Source of the DNA: Candidatus Latescibacterota bacterium
GTDB lineage: Bacteria > Latescibacterota > MVCY01
DNA length: 6,100 bases
Reading direction: 5' to 3'
NCBI GenBank assembly: GCA_030669445.1
Contig: DAOVDP010000080.1
Location: forward strand, 1-6,100
In this document: positions 5,312-6,100 of the stretch, in pieces
How the letters are laid out: each line of letters begins with the position of its first letter
Numbering within the stretch: the first letter of the stretch is position 1
Translations under genes and position numbers: made by a program
The notes under the pieces: generated by a model
Database searches by the model: none
What the model was told of the DNA's origin: nothing
Seen by the model: only the letters and a program-made list of their open reading frames with translations

Positions 5312-6097
5312 TTACATCCATCCCTTGAGGTATTCCACCGTTTTAGGCAAGTCCACCTTCGGGTCGCCGGGTATGCCACATTCCAGGGCCATATACTTAT
5401 CGAAACCGGCTTCTTTCAGCGCCTGAAACCCTGCTTTGAAGTCGGTGTGGCCCCAACCGGGCAGAAGCCGGTTGCTGTCAGCCAAGTGAACATGCCAGAT
5501 CAACTCACCAGCCTCCCGAATCGCCTGGGGAATATTCGCCTCCTCAATACTCATATGGAAGAAGTCGGCCATTATCTTAAGCCCCGGGCTGTTTATCTTC
5601 CTGACTATCTCAACGGCCTGTTCTAAGCGGTTGATAAAATGAGTCTCATAACGATTTAGAGGCTCCAGCAATATCACCGAACCAACCCTTTCGGCGTGGA
5701 GGGAGAGTTCCTCCAAGAGCTGAAGCAGGAGTTCTCGCTCTAACTCAACAGCATTCTGGTAAGGTGAAAGGTTGGGCAATTGAGGCTTGCCAAAGATAGG
5801 CACTACGATCAATCCCACTGCTCCGATGTCGGCAGAGACCTGGAGCAACTCTTTGATATCCCCCACCGCCAGTAAGCGATCCTGGGGTTCTGGGCTCAAC
5901 AGGCATCCCCGGTAACCAGCGCAGATGGAACTGGGTTTTACCTTGCCTTTGGCAGTAAGCCTGGCTATTTCCCGCGTCCTCTGGGCTAGTCCACTGCCGC
6001 CGAACTCTATCCCCTCAAACCCATACTGCTCTGATCGGGCGAGTTTCTCCTCCAGAGTTTTTCCCGGCACCATTCCTTCCTGACAAGACAGTTTCAT
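5312..6097 (-). CDS. Sugar phosphate isomerase/epimerase-like TIM barrel (AP-endonuclease-2 / xylose-isomerase-like family)
   Basis: A 261-aa protein of the usual length for this family, opening MKLSCQEGMVPGKTLEEKLA with YGFEGIEF, a typical first beta-alpha unit. Candidate metal ligands are Glu145 (ILLEPLNRYE), Asp178 (IMADFFHM), His204 (WHVHLAD) and Glu239 (MALECG). The spacings 33, 26 and 35 agree, as I recall, with the metal site Glu152/Asp185/His211/Glu246 of Pseudomonas cichorii D-tagatose 3-epimerase. The substrate-contact residues also line up as Glu151, His181 and Arg210. It is therefore probably an active divalent-metal ketose epimerase or isomerase of the cytoplasm; hydroxypyruvate isomerase or an inositol-pathway enzyme are alternatives. 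The ATG lies 3 bp from the window edge, so its binding site is out of view; the family N-terminus supports this start. It is separated from the pump genes by 343 bp and is probably unrelated to them. Confidence 0.85.
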   Translation of the reverse strand: MKLSCQEGMVPGKTLEEKLARSEQYGFEGIEFGGSGLAQRTREIARLTAKGKVKPSSICAGYRGCLLSPEPQDRLLAVGDIKELLQVSADIGAVGLIVVPIFGKPQLPNLSPYQNAVELERELLLQLLEELSLHAERVGSVILLEPLNRYETHFINRLEQAVEIVRKINSPGLKIMADFFHMSIEEANIPQAIREAGELIWHVHLADSNRLLPGWGHTDFKAGFQALKEAGFDKYMALECGIPGDPKVDLPKTVEYLKGWM

Positions 6098-6100
6098 CTT

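Overview
The window comes from a bacterium with a double membrane. It carries a tripartite efflux set of periplasmic adaptor, ABC permeases, ABC ATPase and a TolC-type outer-membrane channel. Base composition looks intermediate and Shine-Dalgarno sites are clear. The non-coding gaps hold palindromic repeats of the kind seen in many uncultured environmental genomes. I cannot name a phylum from this alone. Every gene lies on the minus strand, so transcription runs from high to low coordinates.

In transcription order: a sugar-phosphate-isomerase/epimerase-like TIM barrel (5312-6097); a 343-bp gap containing a 173-bp nested inverted-repeat element; an HlyD/MacA-type adaptor (3874-4968); two tandem paralogous MacB/FtsX-type permeases of exactly 412 aa each (2613-3851 and 1372-2610); a 255-bp gap containing a second, unrelated nested inverted-repeat element; a MacB/LolD-type ATPase (442-1116); a 184-bp gap with a decayed repeat and a plausible promoter; and the N-terminal 85 codons of a TolC-family outer-membrane protein (257 down to 1) that runs off the window.

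Together, adaptor, two permeases, ATPase and channel would form one MacAB-TolC-like pump. The two different permeases would make a heterodimer energised by two copies of the ATPase. The adaptor would link the permease dimer to the outer-membrane channel. The substrate cannot be read from the sequence; MacB-type systems export antibiotics, peptides, siderophores or lipoprotein-like molecules. The isomerase is probably an independent metabolic gene.

I see no clearly new protein system. The most unusual signal is in the gaps. Each wide intergenic space carries a palindromic repeat, and two of these have the same nested design, with unique outer inverted arms of 23-26 bp around a widespread type of palindromic core. 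They interrupt what would otherwise be a compact operon.
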